Below, one piece after another: positions 52,010 to 64,000 of a stretch of DNA of 64,000 bases; the first letter of the stretch is position 1, and each line of letters starts with the position of its first letter. The stretch comes from Malachius bipustulatus. Lineage: Eukaryota > Arthropoda > Insecta > Coleoptera > Melyridae. Where the stretch lies: positions 44,505,341-44,569,340 of the forward strand of contig OU342632.1 of assembly GCA_910589415.1 (NCBI GenBank), in the 5' to 3' direction. Below the pieces are notes generated by a model. That model worked only from the letters and a program-made list of their open reading frames with translations. It made no database searches and had not been told where the DNA came from. The translations under genes were made by a program, and so were the position numbers.

Positions 52010-53190
52010 TTTATGAGCTGTGTGAACGATTTTTGTTAAATCATTTCATTACGTTGACATTTTGATGTCCATTTTCATTTCAAAATTACAGTACTTTAGG
52101 CACAATGAGTGCCTAATAAAAGTCACATCCTTTTACGCACTTGTGGTGAAAAGTAAAAAAAAATGACAATTAAAGCAAGTTTTCACAAAGTTTAATGAAG
52201 CCTGTCATTTTGACAAAAATACCAATCTCTAGAGTTCACTAATTTATATTTCTTGACGACTTTAGAATTCAGAAATTGTTGACACACGTTGCAAAAGGAG
52301 TGTTTAAGTACTTGACGATTGTCAAATTCAGCTTTCGACCTCGTTTGAAAATTTTCGTCAGTGCTTAAAACACTACCATCTTGAAACGTGTCACAAATAC
52401 CTATTTTGTTACATCGTTACATAAAGTTGCCATTTCGATTTTAATTTTGGTTTCGAAATGACATCCTTTTTGGTAAAAGTGACTAAAAGTGAGATATTCT
52501 TTTAGGCAGCTGTGCTCAAACAAAAGTGACATAAATGACAATTAAATACAAGTTTTCATGAATTTTCATGATACTGTCACTTTGACAATATAAAATACTA
52601 ATTTCTAGATTCAGAAATGTACTATGTTTCTTGACGATTTAATAAAAAAATCTTATATGACACACGTTGCAAAAAGAGTGTTTCTAAGCACTTGACGATT
52701 GTCAAATTTGACCTTCGGCCTCATTTGACAATATTATTATCGTTTCGTATTTAAAACACTCCCATTTTGCAACTTGTGCTTAAAATTAAAATAAATGACA
52801 ATTAGAGCAAATTTTCATGAATCTTAATGAAGCCTGTTATTTTGACAATATAAAATACCAATCTCTAGAGTTCAAAAATTTATATTTGTTGACGGCTTAG
52901 AATTGATAAGTTGTTGTTTCTTGGCGATTTAACAAAAAAATCTTGTATGACACATATTGCAAAAGAAGTGTTTAAACACTTGACGATTGTCAAACTGCGG
53001 CCTCGTTTGAAAATTTTCGCCGCGTGCTTAAAGCACTCCCATTTTGCAGCTTGTATGACAAATAACATTTCGTGACACTTTTAAGCACAAGTTCGTAAAA
53101 GACTGTCACTTTTAGGTATTTGTGCCTAAAAGAATGTCATTTCGAAACAAAAATGACAATCAAAATGGCAACTTTATGAAACGATTAAAC
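52010..53190. repeat. Composite element: three tandem units of about 250 bp between inverted ends
   Basis: Units at about 52166-52410, 52530-52790 and 52796-53060 share ACAATTA-A-CAAGTTTTCA, CACACGTTGCAAAA-GAGTGT, CTTGACGATTGTCAAA and CACT(C/A)CCAT-TTG-AAC. The flanks 52040-52155 and 53070-53185 are inverted copies of each other (CTTTTAGGCACAA, TTTCGAAATGACAT), and another flank-like copy sits at 52411-52530 between units 1 and 2. Confidence 0.75.
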
Positions 53191-53896
53191 AAAAATTGTT
53201 TTATTGCTTTTTTTTTTGGCGAAAAATCGATGTTTTTTTACAAAAAAGGCGAAACAAAGCTTATAGTCCTACTAGTACTATGGTTTTATTGTCACGTTAT
53301 CTGCATAGGTATGCCAAAAAGGTGAGACTTTGAAAAAATATAATCTTTCTAGAATTATTAATTACATTGTTGACATGAAACGATAGCGATTAATAAATAA
53401 TTGAGTGATTTTCGAATCAAACTTGAATTTGATAATAGATTCAAAGTCAAGGGCTATTGTTAGCTTAGTTGACTTGTATTTTAGACATTGCCTTATAAAT
53501 TAATGTATTTAAAACACGTGCGAGTTTTCTAGCACGACGGCGAACCCGTAGTGCTTAAATAGAGCGAGTGTTTTTAAGACCCATTATCCACGAATACTTT
53601 CCGATAGTTTTTATTATGTATTAGTAAAATTTGAGATCATAAATAGTTGAATTTTTGAATTAAGATTTTCAAATACCTGTCATTAGTCAAATTCAATCAA
53701 AGCCATCAAAAAGTTGCGACATTTATTAGACTTCGTTTCTGGTGTTGCTACGGCAACCTTTAAAAAGCACGTGTGTTTTAATATTGGATTTAAACACACT
53801 CAGGCGTTTTCTAACTAAGCATTATAAGTTATCAATAATAAAAATTTCTTTTTGTTTTATTATTCATTCTTGAATTGAATCTTGTTGATCAATCTA

Positions 53897-54461
53897 AAGG
53901 TGCGTTTTCACCAAAAAATCATTGTTAGCAAACGTTCGCAAATGTTTGCGAATGTTTCCAAATGTTTGCAATAATTAAAGTGTCTCCACTGAATATGCAC
54001 AGACACCTGGTACGTTATTAGCAATCATTTGTTCATGTTCCGAGCAAAAATGGCTCCGGAAAGAAAACGTATTGTTAGTGCCGCATCTTTCATAATTATG
54101 ACTGTTTTAATTGAAAAAGAGAATAATAAAAAGAGAACTCGTAGATTTTGGACATCCGCATTTTTCGGTTATAGTTATAGTTAATTTGGTAGACACGTCG
54201 CAGTTGCTGGAAAACAACAAACAACACTGCTCTGATTCCCTGCGATTCCTGCGAACACTCCCTGCCCGTCTACACTGAAAATACTTCGCGCACGCACAAG
54301 CAACAAATCCCTTTGATGTACCGACAACGCTCGGAACACGGACAAATGATTGCAAATGTTGGCGAATGCGCGTCATTTTCGTCTCCACCAAACAAATATT
54401 GTGATTGCAAACATTTGCTAACAATTGCAAACGTTTTGCGCGCTTGGTGAAAACGCACCTT
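53897..54461. mobile_element. MITE-like element with AAGGTGCGTTTTCACC ends
   Basis: AAGGTGCGTTTTCACCAA at 53897 is mirrored to 54461. Inside, GCAAATGTTTGCGAATGTTT-type words occur repeatedly near both ends. About 565 bp, no transposase. Minus-strand open frame 54107-54496 spans it and is probably spurious. Confidence 0.8.
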
Positions 54462-57400
54462 AAGAGACTGAATTTAATAGGAGATATACATAACACCAGA
54501 AGCGAACAAATTCATTTAATTCAAAAAACTGGTTGATAAGAAATCCATTTTATGAAAAATTTTGTCAATCGAAGAAAAAATAAGACACACAGTGGAGGAA
54601 CATTGCATGAGCTGAAAAAGGTTCATTTTTTAAAAATTATATATTTAAAAAAGCAAGACGCTTATAGCCACATAAACTTCACCCTTCCACTCCAACATCT
54701 TTAAAGAAACATGACAGCAAAAGAGACAAGAATAACTATATATTAAACTTTAAGGTGGCCCATTAAGTCTTGGATTCACAAAGTAGGTACCTACTTCAAC
54801 ATTCTTGAAGACCCTCGATTATTTTATTCGGTGAACTATGACGCAACCGTGCCTTAAATAATAAAATTTAATCGACCAAGTTTGTAGAGAGAAGGTCCAG
54901 TTTCGAGTTTCGTATAAGTCAAACTTGGTTAAGATCCGATGTCTGCATAAAAGCTCAACTTTCATGGCACAGTAATAACAATAGAGACTATTATTTAGCC
55001 CATTTACGAGTTCCAGTGGCACATGTGGCTGAGTATCAACCTTCTCCCAGGAAGCCAGAACTCGATCAATAGGGAAGGTCATCGACCCTCATTTCTACAG
55101 CTCCTGTTCTTCCAGATTTAGGATCCAGATGTCTTTAATTTTTCACCACCGCTACCCTTAATGATAGAGATTAAATAAAGAATAGGTGATACTAGTCTTT
55201 CAACCAAGAAATTGATTCTTATTGGTATCAGTCCTCTCTCTGGTGATGGCCGTAATGGTGTGTTGATATTGATTGCGGTGGTGTGAAATCTTGTCACATT
55301 GCTATTTTTCTGCCACCCTTCTGTTTGTTTCTGCTACTGGGGGTGGTTGTTGAACCAAGCGTAATTCGCTTTGATGATCGGGTAAATTAATCGGCGTTGA
55401 TTGGTTGTATATCAATCATTAGTTATTTACTTTGTACAGTTAACTCTTCGGTCATAAAATTAATAATTAATAAGTAACGCGTGATCAACATAAATATTAA
55501 AAATTTATGTAAGTAAGTTAGGGAATTTGCTAGGGTATTAAAATAAAATGTCTGGAAATTTGTTTCTATACGGCAGGACAGAGTGGCACTCCAGCAAATT
55601 CCCGCAGGAGACGTTCGGGTAAGCGACGGCAGGCACCCTAGCAATAATAAATAAACTTCAAGGATTATAAATATGTTGACGCAAAGTTCAGATACCCTTG
55701 TCAGTTACCGAAGGGATATGACAAACATTTTTAGGGTAAGAATTTAGGTAGATGTTTCAAAGAATTCGCTTGGTTTGGAAGATAAAAACACTCGGGAGGA
55801 TTGAACACTGCGAAAGAAAAACTCTATGAGACTATTAAGAGAAATTGAAATACAAAAATCGTATGGTAATTTCTTTCAAACTCTCTTAATTGCTCTTAAA
55901 ACTGACTGCCAAGAAATGTTTTTATTTGTACTGGTAGATAACTTAATTTGCATAGTTTTTAAAGAAACTTATCTTAGAAGATATTTTAAGGGTGATATAC
56001 GGGTTGGTCTAAAACTTTGGGCTCAAAATTGATCCTAGCTTATGAGGGTACTTAAAATAGAAACTGTAAATTTATGTAGGTATAATTAAATTGTGGTTAT
56101 AAAATGATGTAAGTTAATAAATTTAACCTACTTACATTCATTAATTATTATGCAGATTTTTACTGGAGATTGGAAACATTAATTTTTTTGCTACTCCAAC
56201 CTTTAACACGCATAATAATTATTAAATAATAATATGAACTAGTATAAGTGTATATTAAAAAATTTCTTATTCTTTCATTATTTTTTTTTTTGTTCTGAGG
56301 TTCGTTATTGTAAATTAGAAAAAATGCGAATATTAAAGTGTGGTCGAAACGTCGAAATAAATTTCATAATGATACAAATGTTCAATAACGATCTGGAAAA
56401 ATCGCTCAGTAGCAGCACGTTGAGAAATGACCAGAATGACGTTAATGTCATGAATTTTTGGATGCGTTCAGAATGTGCACCTAACAATGTAATAGATATA
56501 AATATGTTTTATTAAAAAATATGAGTATCCTTATGGCTACAGCATAAGAATAAAAGTAATGAGCTGGCTAAATAGTTTAAGAAAAGCTAAAAGCCAAAAA
56601 CCTAAAGAAGAAGAAGAAGGTTTCCGTAGATAAACCAATGTATGCCCCTAGCAAATAATGGTAATTAATACACTGGCATTATGACGATTAAGACACTTGT
56701 CTGCGGCTTGTATCCTAATAATAACACTCGTATCTAAATAATAGGCTTCAATATCAAGTGTGCGGGAATGTGACATAAACCACATATTACCTACCGTAAA
56801 ATTTTGCAGTTACCATAGTGATGTTGACATATAAAAAGTAGCGATTAATAGTCCTAACCACAGAGTAAACACTATGTAAGATTTATAAAATAGACAACAT
56901 TCGATGACAACAATAGTTATCGGTAAAACAGTCGCTTTTAAAACAGCAAAGTTGTATAGTTTAACCGAATTGAAAGGGCAAGGCAGGTATTATAAAATTA
57001 TAAAATCAGTTCAATAGTTCATTGATAAAGTAACAAACAGGGAAAAAGGTATTGCGTAACTTTATTATATTATTGGTTTAACACATAATAATCTGTCAAT
57101 TTTCACACACTCGCAATCAGCGGGACCAGTCGATTGTATTTTGTAATGTAATACTCGATCTGTCGATCATGGCGTGTTTATTGTTTATAGGATTTCCAGT
57201 ATATAGGGGTGGAGAACATACCTATAGTAACACCAGGAAGGTATTCATTAGCTTTGCAAATGAAAGGGAAGGCCACAAAACGACTTTAAAAATTGATTTT
57301 GAGAGTGCAATGAAAGTACGGTCCTGACACAAGGGCCGAGTAAATATCTAGTCTCGATGTAACAAAGGATGTATCCACTTACGACAATGGTAACCACTTC

Positions 57401-58992
57401 CAAACGTATACAGACGCGGACTCCCAATATATCCGCTTTCTCATATCGTGACCAGAACACAGGATTTGATGTTACGATTTTTGGAATATAAATGCAAAAT
57501 AAATGCAAATTTGAAAATAAAAATCGTGCTACTGTTAATCTCGAAGATTTTCCTTGCCCTGAAAGTGAAGAAAAAAATAGAAATTCGACCGTAGTGTCAA
57601 AGAGGCCTTAGCTGTGACCTTAATATTAGTTTGCAATGGCTGTTTTTAGCTTCTTACCCACCCAGCACCCCTATTTCGATCCTCGGTCCCGAAAAAATTG
57701 ATGAAACTTAGGAGCCGCGGATGTATATAATTACCTTAATTTTAAATGTACAATTCGTAAGTGAATTGAAATATTAGTGAATAATTTCAGTTACTTGGAC
57801 TGATGGATACTAATTTTGAATTATAGTTGAACTAATGTATACTAATTGAATAAAACAATGTTTCGTTATGCTCGTAGGAAAAGTATAGTTTTAAACACGT
57901 ACGCAAAAGCAATTTCTCACTCGTGTGAAATTGTGCACTACTTTGTGCACTTTTCTTTCACAATATACTATTTAACATTTCGCAGTAATATTGAGACTAA
58001 AACAGCGCATTAAATGCAAAAGAATTTATAAATATTTATTGCTCTCAAAATCAGTAATAAAGCTCAAATTTAATTAATTAATTAATATTCATGAGACTTA
58101 AAATGATTTAACTATGAACTAGTGTTTGTAGAGTTCTAATAATAAATAACTTAACAGTATTGCAGCCCATTCTATTGTTAATAACCAATTATAAACGGTT
58201 AAGCAGGCAGAGCATTAATTGTTTCTTAAATTAATCTGTAAATGCGGGTAAAACCACCAGAAACGATTTTATTGGCGTAATACTGTATTTAATGCTGTTG
58301 AGTGTTTGCGGTACTTGCATTGATGGTTTAATGTACTCATAAAAAGAGAAGAGTCGGTATAAAAATTAAAAAAAGTAATGGTAAAGCCAAAAATGCAAGA
58401 AGAGGGATCATTGACCAGACAATAGCACTCCTGTTTAAAAGTCTTATAAGAAGATGTACAATGGATTTATTTAGGGCTCTTACGGGCCACGTCCAGAATA
58501 AGGTGGCTTGATGGATCGTCAAAGTACGACCCGAGACGAGATTGCCGATTAAGAAGGAAGCTATAAAATTAGGCTCAATTTTGGAGGTGACGTATGTGGA
58601 ATGTGTTAGATCATCTGGTATTATGCACTTGATTAAAGTTAAAAAAACTTCTTTGTGATTATGAGAAGTGACGCAAATAAAATAAAAATTTACATTTTTT
58701 ATCTCCCTAAAAAATAGATGGAGAAAAATTACATACGTGAAAACTTATTTTGCCCTAACCAGTCAGATATACAGAGTGATTTTTATTTACCCAGAAGCTT
58801 TTATATAGCACGTCAATAATTATCTTACTACTTGATACAAAGCTCAGCATATACAAGTTTAAAAAATTTTTTTCGCAAATCAGATTACAAATGAATAATT
58901 ATTTTCAAAATTTTACATATTGATACTTTAATGCCAAATTATTTTTTTTAATGATTTCTAGTTATTGTAACGTAGATAAAATTGGCCATGGT
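54462..58992. other. Upstream region, nothing recognised
   Basis: No protein-like frame, TIR pair or RNA gene noticed in this 4.5 kb. Confidence 0.4.
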
Positions 58993-59056
58993 ATACTCAA
59001 CGATATCTCAATAAAAAAAGCTTTGGTCAAATGAGTATAAAAGCTGATTAAGCAGT

Positions 59057-59097
59057 CTGTCAACCGGTTTCGGACCACAAACCCATCATCAGGACAA
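59057..59097 (-). ncRNA. Hammerhead ribozyme-like motif, arm 1
   Basis: On the minus strand: UUGUC (stem I), CUGAUGA core, stem II region of 14 nt that can pair as GGG/UCC with one unpaired U next to the core, GAA, palindromic ACCGGU (stem III), U at the cleavage position, and GACAG closing stem I. A six-nt self-complementary stem III suggests activity as a dimer, as known for Penelope-type hammerheads. Confidence 0.5.
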
Positions 59098-59771
59098 CAA
59101 TTGTTAGCTTCACGGCAAGGCGATCTCGAGGACGTTACAGAATGACGCGGCTGTAGTATACACACATTTTTTTGCAATTGCATAGAATCCTTAATAATAA
59201 ACATTGTTATTGATGAAATTTTATGTTTTCATAAAATGTTACCATAGAAATGTGATAATTATTAATTATTGTTCATTATCATAATATGTCAAAGAAACAA
59301 TATAAGTAAAAATGATTAGTTTTGAAGGCCGTCGCTATGACAACAGCCGCGTAATTTAATTTTGCGACCTGCATACGGCCTGTTTTGCGGCCTGTCAATA
59401 AAATACTAATTGACCAACTCTGACACACAGTTAACAAACGAAAATGTTGAAATTGAAAACCCTTTCTAATTTTTAAAACATAAAAAAGAGTGATTATTTG
59501 TAAGTAGATTGAAGATCTATAGGTAATAGTTCTATAAAAAGGTTCCATGGACATACATAGATAGAATTTGCAAAAAATTGAACCTTTATGTTTTAAAAGT
59601 TGAAAAGAGTTTTCTATTTCAACGTTTTAGTTTGTCATGTATGTCGGAGTTGGTGAATTAGTATTTTATTTGTGATTCCTCGTGTATTTTAGTATTTTTT
59701 ACATCTTACTAAAAAGATTATATTTATATTGTATTTTCCTGTAGTCTCGGATACTATGAAGCTGAAAACTG

Positions 59772-59812
59772 TTGTCCTGATGATGGGTTTATAGTCCGAA
59801 ACCGGTTGACAG
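59772..59812 (+). ncRNA. Hammerhead ribozyme-like motif, arm 2
   Basis: Plus strand, same layout as arm 1: stem I UUGUC 59772-59776, CUGAUGA 59777-59783, stem II region 59784-59797, GAA 59798-59800, ACCGGU 59801-59806, U17 at 59807, GACAG 59808-59812. Differences from arm 1 fall in the stem II loop only; the core is unchanged. Confidence 0.5.
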
Positions 59813-59876
59813 ACTACTTAATAAGCTTTTACACTCATTTGACCAAAGCTTTTGTTTTATTGAGTTATTCTAAGGA

Positions 59877-61019
59877 CAATGTAAAATTAAAGTTTATTGC
59901 TTGTAGGGTGAAATTAATGTTTTTTAAGAATTAATTTTTCTGTAAATAGCTACTATGTCTTTTTGATTGTTCGAACATCCTCTTAATGCATTTTACAGTA
60001 ATTTTAATTAGGGCATTTTCCATAGCAAAAATCATAATTCAGTCTCCCTATGTCATGAACGTGTAAGCTGATCGATTGAAAGTGTTTTAATTATGATGAC
60101 TGTAAAATAGCAATTAGAGGATTTCTGTTCAAACAATCAATTAACAGGGGTGTTTCACAGTTGCGTTTCACAAGTAGCTTTTAACAGAAAAATTAATTCT
60201 TATAAAAACATTTCTACTTTAAAATATTATCACAAAACATAACTTTTTCTTTTTCGGTTAATATTGAGAAATCAACAGGAATAATTTTCATTTTACATTG
60301 TCAGTACAATAACAAAACTTGGAAGTTTTCATTAAAAAATTGAAATTTGGTATTAGGATAAAAGGAAGGAAAAATTTTGTACTCCTAATCAAAAAATCTT
60401 AATATTCTTTTATTGAGGACGTTATTAAAAAATTACATGTTTTGGGACTTTGGGACTACTAAGAATACAATAATTCAAACCAAATCTTGCTTAGTTTTCC
60501 ATGCGAGTAGAGTTTTTTTCCATAAAATTTTTTAAGAAAACTTTTTGGAAATGTGTCGCTTTTCCTACAGGCGTTTGCTAGCACAAGGAAAATGTACATA
60601 CCTAAGACGTCATGTAAGACCGTACGAGAAAGGAAACGTTAGAAAACAAAGGATAGTAAATAATTATTACAAATTATAGGTACCTACAATATTAAATATG
60701 TATAGGTATGTATTTATTTAAGCCCTATTTATAAATATATGTTAAGTAAATTTAGTAATCCTCATTACAAAAACTATTTATTGTTTACGTAAATAAATTT
60801 TTTAAATTGCATCAATATTCCTAATGTTCTATAATACCGATGTATATTTTCTTTGCTCTTGGATTTCTTGGAAGATGTACTTCGGATGGTACGTTTACCT
60901 GCATAATAATATTGTATACGAGCAGGATGTAGTTTGTTGTTAGTGTAAGGCAACCTATGCTTTAAAATAATAATGAGTTCAGAGCGGACAAGAAAGTTAC
61001 TGGAACTTCAATTTGAAAC
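59877..61019. other. Upstream region, nothing recognised
   Basis: AT-rich, no gene seen. Confidence 0.4.
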
Positions 61020-61520
61020 CAACATGAAAATTTCTAAATATCTATAACCTTTTATGAGCCTTTTTTGAAGGAATTGAGCTGAAGTTTTTCCAGTAGACAA
61101 CTATACGAATAACCCCTAACTCTGAAAAATTTCAAGAAGCAAATAAGAAAAATGGCGGAGATATTCGAATATTTTTACATGATGTTTATATATTCCTCTA
61201 AAATTTCAAATTTTCGGTTTTCAAAACTCCCCTTTCACTTTTTGCGAATTTATTAAAGGTGGTGTAAAGAATAGTATTTTTTAAGTAAAGTTAGCCAGTG
61301 GCGGACACAGGAAAAGGAAAAAAATTTTAAAATTTGTCAATTTTTTTTTATTATTTTGTTAAATTTAAAAATCCATTCTAAGACACGTTTTCAAACTAAA
61401 TGAAATGAAATTTTCTCAATAAACCACTACGCTAATATCACCTGACTATGGAAAATTTCAGAAAGCCAATTTAAAAAGCGGTGAAAATATTCATAATTGA
61501 ATCGCATAAAAATACACTAT
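61020..61520. repeat. Dispersed GCCAGTGGCG repeat, two partial copies
   Basis: 61020-61180 and 61291-61520 are similar to each other and to 45056-45260; GCCAGTGGCGGACACAGG lies at 61293. Shared words include TTGAAGGAATTGAGCTGAAG and AAAAATTTCA-GAAGC. Confidence 0.6.
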
Positions 61521-61559
61521 TTCTGCGATTGATGCGCAAGAAGGTTTTCTTTCGGTGGG

Positions 61560-62065
61560 TTAGCCGATAAATCACTTTAATTTAATCACTTACTTTTATT
61601 TATAGTTATTCGCACTAACACTACTTACTTATACTAAAAAGCTCAATAATTATTATCCCACTTCTAATACTGTTTCCGTAAATAACACACTGTCTGGGTG
61701 TAACACTATACTATTGCTTTCTTATTTAGTCTCTTCGCTCTTCCCTCTTCGCTGGGCTAAATAGCGCCGCTTCTAGCTTCGCTTACATACACCCCTGGTG
61801 TTGTTTTAGAACGCCATCGAGAACTAACTAATTCCAGAATTTCTTTTAGGAATTCCAAATCTTCTAGTCCTGGAACATTCTAACAGCATCAGCTTCCAGA
61901 CACTTTGACAGATTAGTTGTGGCAGTTAGTTCTAGAACTTTCCCGCTCATGGTCCAGAATTTCCCTTAAACAACGCGCCTGTTAATAGGAGGGTAGAAGT
62001 AGAGAGAATGTATAAGAAACTCGCGTTGCCGTAGTTGCGGCCTAGCATATGTCTTACGCCACATC
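61560..62065 (-). mobile_element. Possible solo LTR, minus strand
   Basis: On the minus strand it begins TGTGGCGTAAGACATATGC near 62064, contains GGGCTATTTAGCCCAGCGAA (a possible TATA-like region near 61760) and AATAAAAGTAAGTG near 61600. The base composition changes sharply at both ends. No ORF or target duplication established. Confidence 0.35.
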
Positions 62066-63226
62066 CCAGACCAGCCATTAACACTAGGAGTACTAGGACC
62101 GATCAGTCGCCTACGATATCTCACCAATAAACAACACTCACACCAGTTTGCTATATTTATGTTAAAAGAATTCTGGATCTCTTAGCAAAAGGCAGAGTTA
62201 GTGACTCTAGAGAGCCTTAAAAACAATGACATACTGCTCAGTAGTGATGCTGAGCGGGGTAAAATCAGGAATATATTCAGAGTATAATATTCAATCTATT
62301 CAGAGGAAGCTTAGAACAGTCGTGCGCTCTACCAAAATAATTTTATCAAACAGAGTATCAGGTAGCTGTAAGGGGCAATAGCAAAGTAAGAGGCCCCGTA
62401 ACGTTCTGAAAATAAAGGCGGTATTAAATGTCAGAAGCATACTTTATTGATTGCTATTCAAGGTCCAGAAAATCAGTCCTGAATATCCTCAACCGATATT
62501 GATACACAGGACACGACTTGTCTCAAGCTGCATGACTACTTACTATTGGGAATATTGAAATAGCGCTAGAGCTAAGGCCCTTCAGGAGCTCCGGGCTGCA
62601 GTCAGTTACATCTAGGACAATGAAGACTGAAAAATCTTCCTTCAATTTCTCTCAGAATATCGTCGATGAATCGCCAAAAATACTCTTGGCTTAATTTTTT
62701 AGTTTCTCTGCATAGTTAACTTTGGAACAGCTAATAACTCTATCACCTCCCTTAAACTTGTCTTACTCTCGAAACAGCGACGCCAACAACTACCTCGGAT
62801 TCACCGAGTGGAAAAGATCAGATTTTGTTACAAAAGATTAGTACTATTATACAGAAGAGCATTATACAGACGACGAAAATTTTGTAGGTGCCTACAGTAG
62901 GGAATTACAGCATAATCGCAGAATTTCATGCTTCTAGACATTAAATTTCCTCAAAGAAGGCCCTGAAGTTCCAAGAGCTGATGTAAACAATAGGACGATA
63001 ATAATTAATCGTCGCGAAAGATTTCAAGAAGAACCCTCTCAAGATAATTGTTATTATTATTATCTTTTCCCTAAAAATACCTTACTTATTTTTACCATGT
63101 GCCTTTAACCTTCATCCACGTACGCTTTTATTATTTTTTTGGACAGAAATATAAATATCAAATACCTACAATTATTATTGTGCGCTAACAAACCTTCTCG
63201 ATGTAATGCTGATGATGGTGTCTATA
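62066..63226. other. Unclassified, possibly retroelement leader
   Basis: More GC-balanced than its surroundings to about 62830. On the minus strand TTGGCGTCGCTGTTTCGAG near 62790 resembles the TGGCG start of tRNA primer-binding sites, but no matching LTR was confirmed. Confidence 0.3.
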
Positions 63227-63752
63227 CAGTGAGGATGTTTTTAGTCCCCCCCCTGACCTTAAATTTTTAACCGAACGAGATAGAAGTTTGAAACAGAAAC
63301 TAAATCACATGTCATGAATTTTACTACTTTTTGGCGTATAACTGATCTGTCAAATGTCAAAGTTGACGTTGCAGTCACTGTCACTTTAATTTTTTTTTAA
63401 TGGCATGGGGGGTCATGGAGACCTCATTTTAAATTGGTTGTCAATTGGTTGTCAATTTTGGGAGTCTTTGTGTCAGTGAACACGTTTATAGTGCCCCCCC
63501 CCAATTTTTGATCCGAATCAGATAATATACAACTTGAAAACAAAAACTAAATCAAATGTCATGGATTCTAATATTTTGAGATAAAACTGATTGTCAAATA
63601 TCAAATATGACGTTACAATCGCTATCAACTTCAAAATTTTCAGCGGAGTTGGGGGGGGGAGGTTGAGAATTCACTCATGATTTAGTTTTTGTTTCAAAGT
63701 TCAAGCTCATTCGGTTAAAAGATTAAGGTCAGGGGGGACTCTAAACGTCCTC
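63227..63752. mobile_element. Foldback element, nested CAGTGAGGACG family, copy 2
   Basis: Starts CAGTGAGGATGTTTTTAG, has an inner start at 63474 (CAGTGAACACGTTTATAG) and ends with AAGGTCAGGGGGGACTCTAA and the inverted ACGTCCTCA. Same order as 37635-38523 but the inner right arm is missing. Confidence 0.8.
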
Positions 63753-64000
63753 AAACGTATAAAAATACCGATCTTGGATGTAAAATACGAACTACGTCTA
63801 CAGTATTTTTCTCGCCACGACCCCATAGTTCTGTATGTATCCAAAAAATCTGGTTAAATATCTCGAGAAACACAAATTTATTCCAAATAAAGAAAAAAAA
63901 GTTAAGGCGGTGGGCAGTTTCAATCTTGCATGAATGGGTATGTGATTGACGTCCCATCTGGGTGTTGTTTTCTATAATAATAAAAAAATAGTAGGAGCTT

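Larger units (their letters stand above)
58993..59876. mobile_element. Inverted-repeat element with hammerhead-like arms (Penelope/retrozyme-like)
   Basis: Arms of about 115 bp at 58993-59115 and 59762-59876 are mirrored (GACAGACT-CTTAATAAGCTTTTA, CAAATGAGT, CCAAAGCTTTT). Each arm holds a hammerhead-type core. The 650-bp interior has no reverse transcriptase that I can see, so this is a non-autonomous or truncated element. Confidence 0.7.

Noticed and set aside
54107..54496. 129-codon minus-strand open frame
   Set aside because: Lies almost wholly in a MITE-like element and ends in its terminal repeat.
1..64000. tRNA, rRNA, CRISPR or bacterial-type operons
   Set aside because: None seen by eye; the splice structure and repeats are those of an insect nuclear genome.

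Overview
The window is insect nuclear DNA: AT-rich, with short spliced exons separated by long introns and dense debris of DNA transposons and retroelements. The one host gene I can establish is bruchpilot (brp), the arthropod ELKS/ERC/CAST presynaptic active-zone scaffold, on the minus strand. Its exons run from 35305 down to 3306. The insect order cannot be fixed from the sequence; a TE-rich beetle-like or other neopteran genome would fit.

Layout. 1-2937 is 3' flank. 3306-10095 holds the dense 3' two thirds of brp, including coding exons of 2.1 kb and 1.0 kb, almost entirely coiled coil. 10762-10971 is an in-frame cassette exon. 19908-20330 holds two small exons and 35156-35305 the most upstream exon visible. 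The exons for the N-terminus (before the KQAMLVRQLEEEL segment) were not found, so they probably lie beyond 64000, making 35306-64000 intron or upstream DNA. The gene has two alternative ends: a BRP-type end (exon 4534-4569, tail GFLKSFF) and an ERC-type end (exons 4393 to 3306). Both splice in phase from the exon ending at 4667.

The introns and upstream DNA carry mobile-element remains. These include a 1.2-kb mariner-like element with a decayed transposase (11228-12455), other transposase scraps (21.4, 24.8, 26.2, 43.2 and 47.9 kb), two 3' fragments of non-LTR retrotransposons (28.6-29.5 and 45.9-46.6 kb), possible solo LTRs (49.7-50.2 and 61.6-62.1 kb), and many large palindromic (foldback) elements. 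Several palindromes are concentric, with one set of terminal repeats nested symmetrically inside another. One palindrome (32587-33421) has 382-bp arms that are more than 99% identical. At 58993-59876 an inverted-repeat element carries a hammerhead-ribozyme-like motif in each arm, as seen in Penelope-like elements and retrozymes.

Only brp is expected to have a host function here. Its product is a long rod-like scaffold that organises calcium channels and tethers synaptic vesicles at active zones. The alternative 3' exons would give isoforms with either the vesicle-tethering BRP tail or the ancestral ERC-type tail. I found no tRNA, rRNA or CRISPR features.
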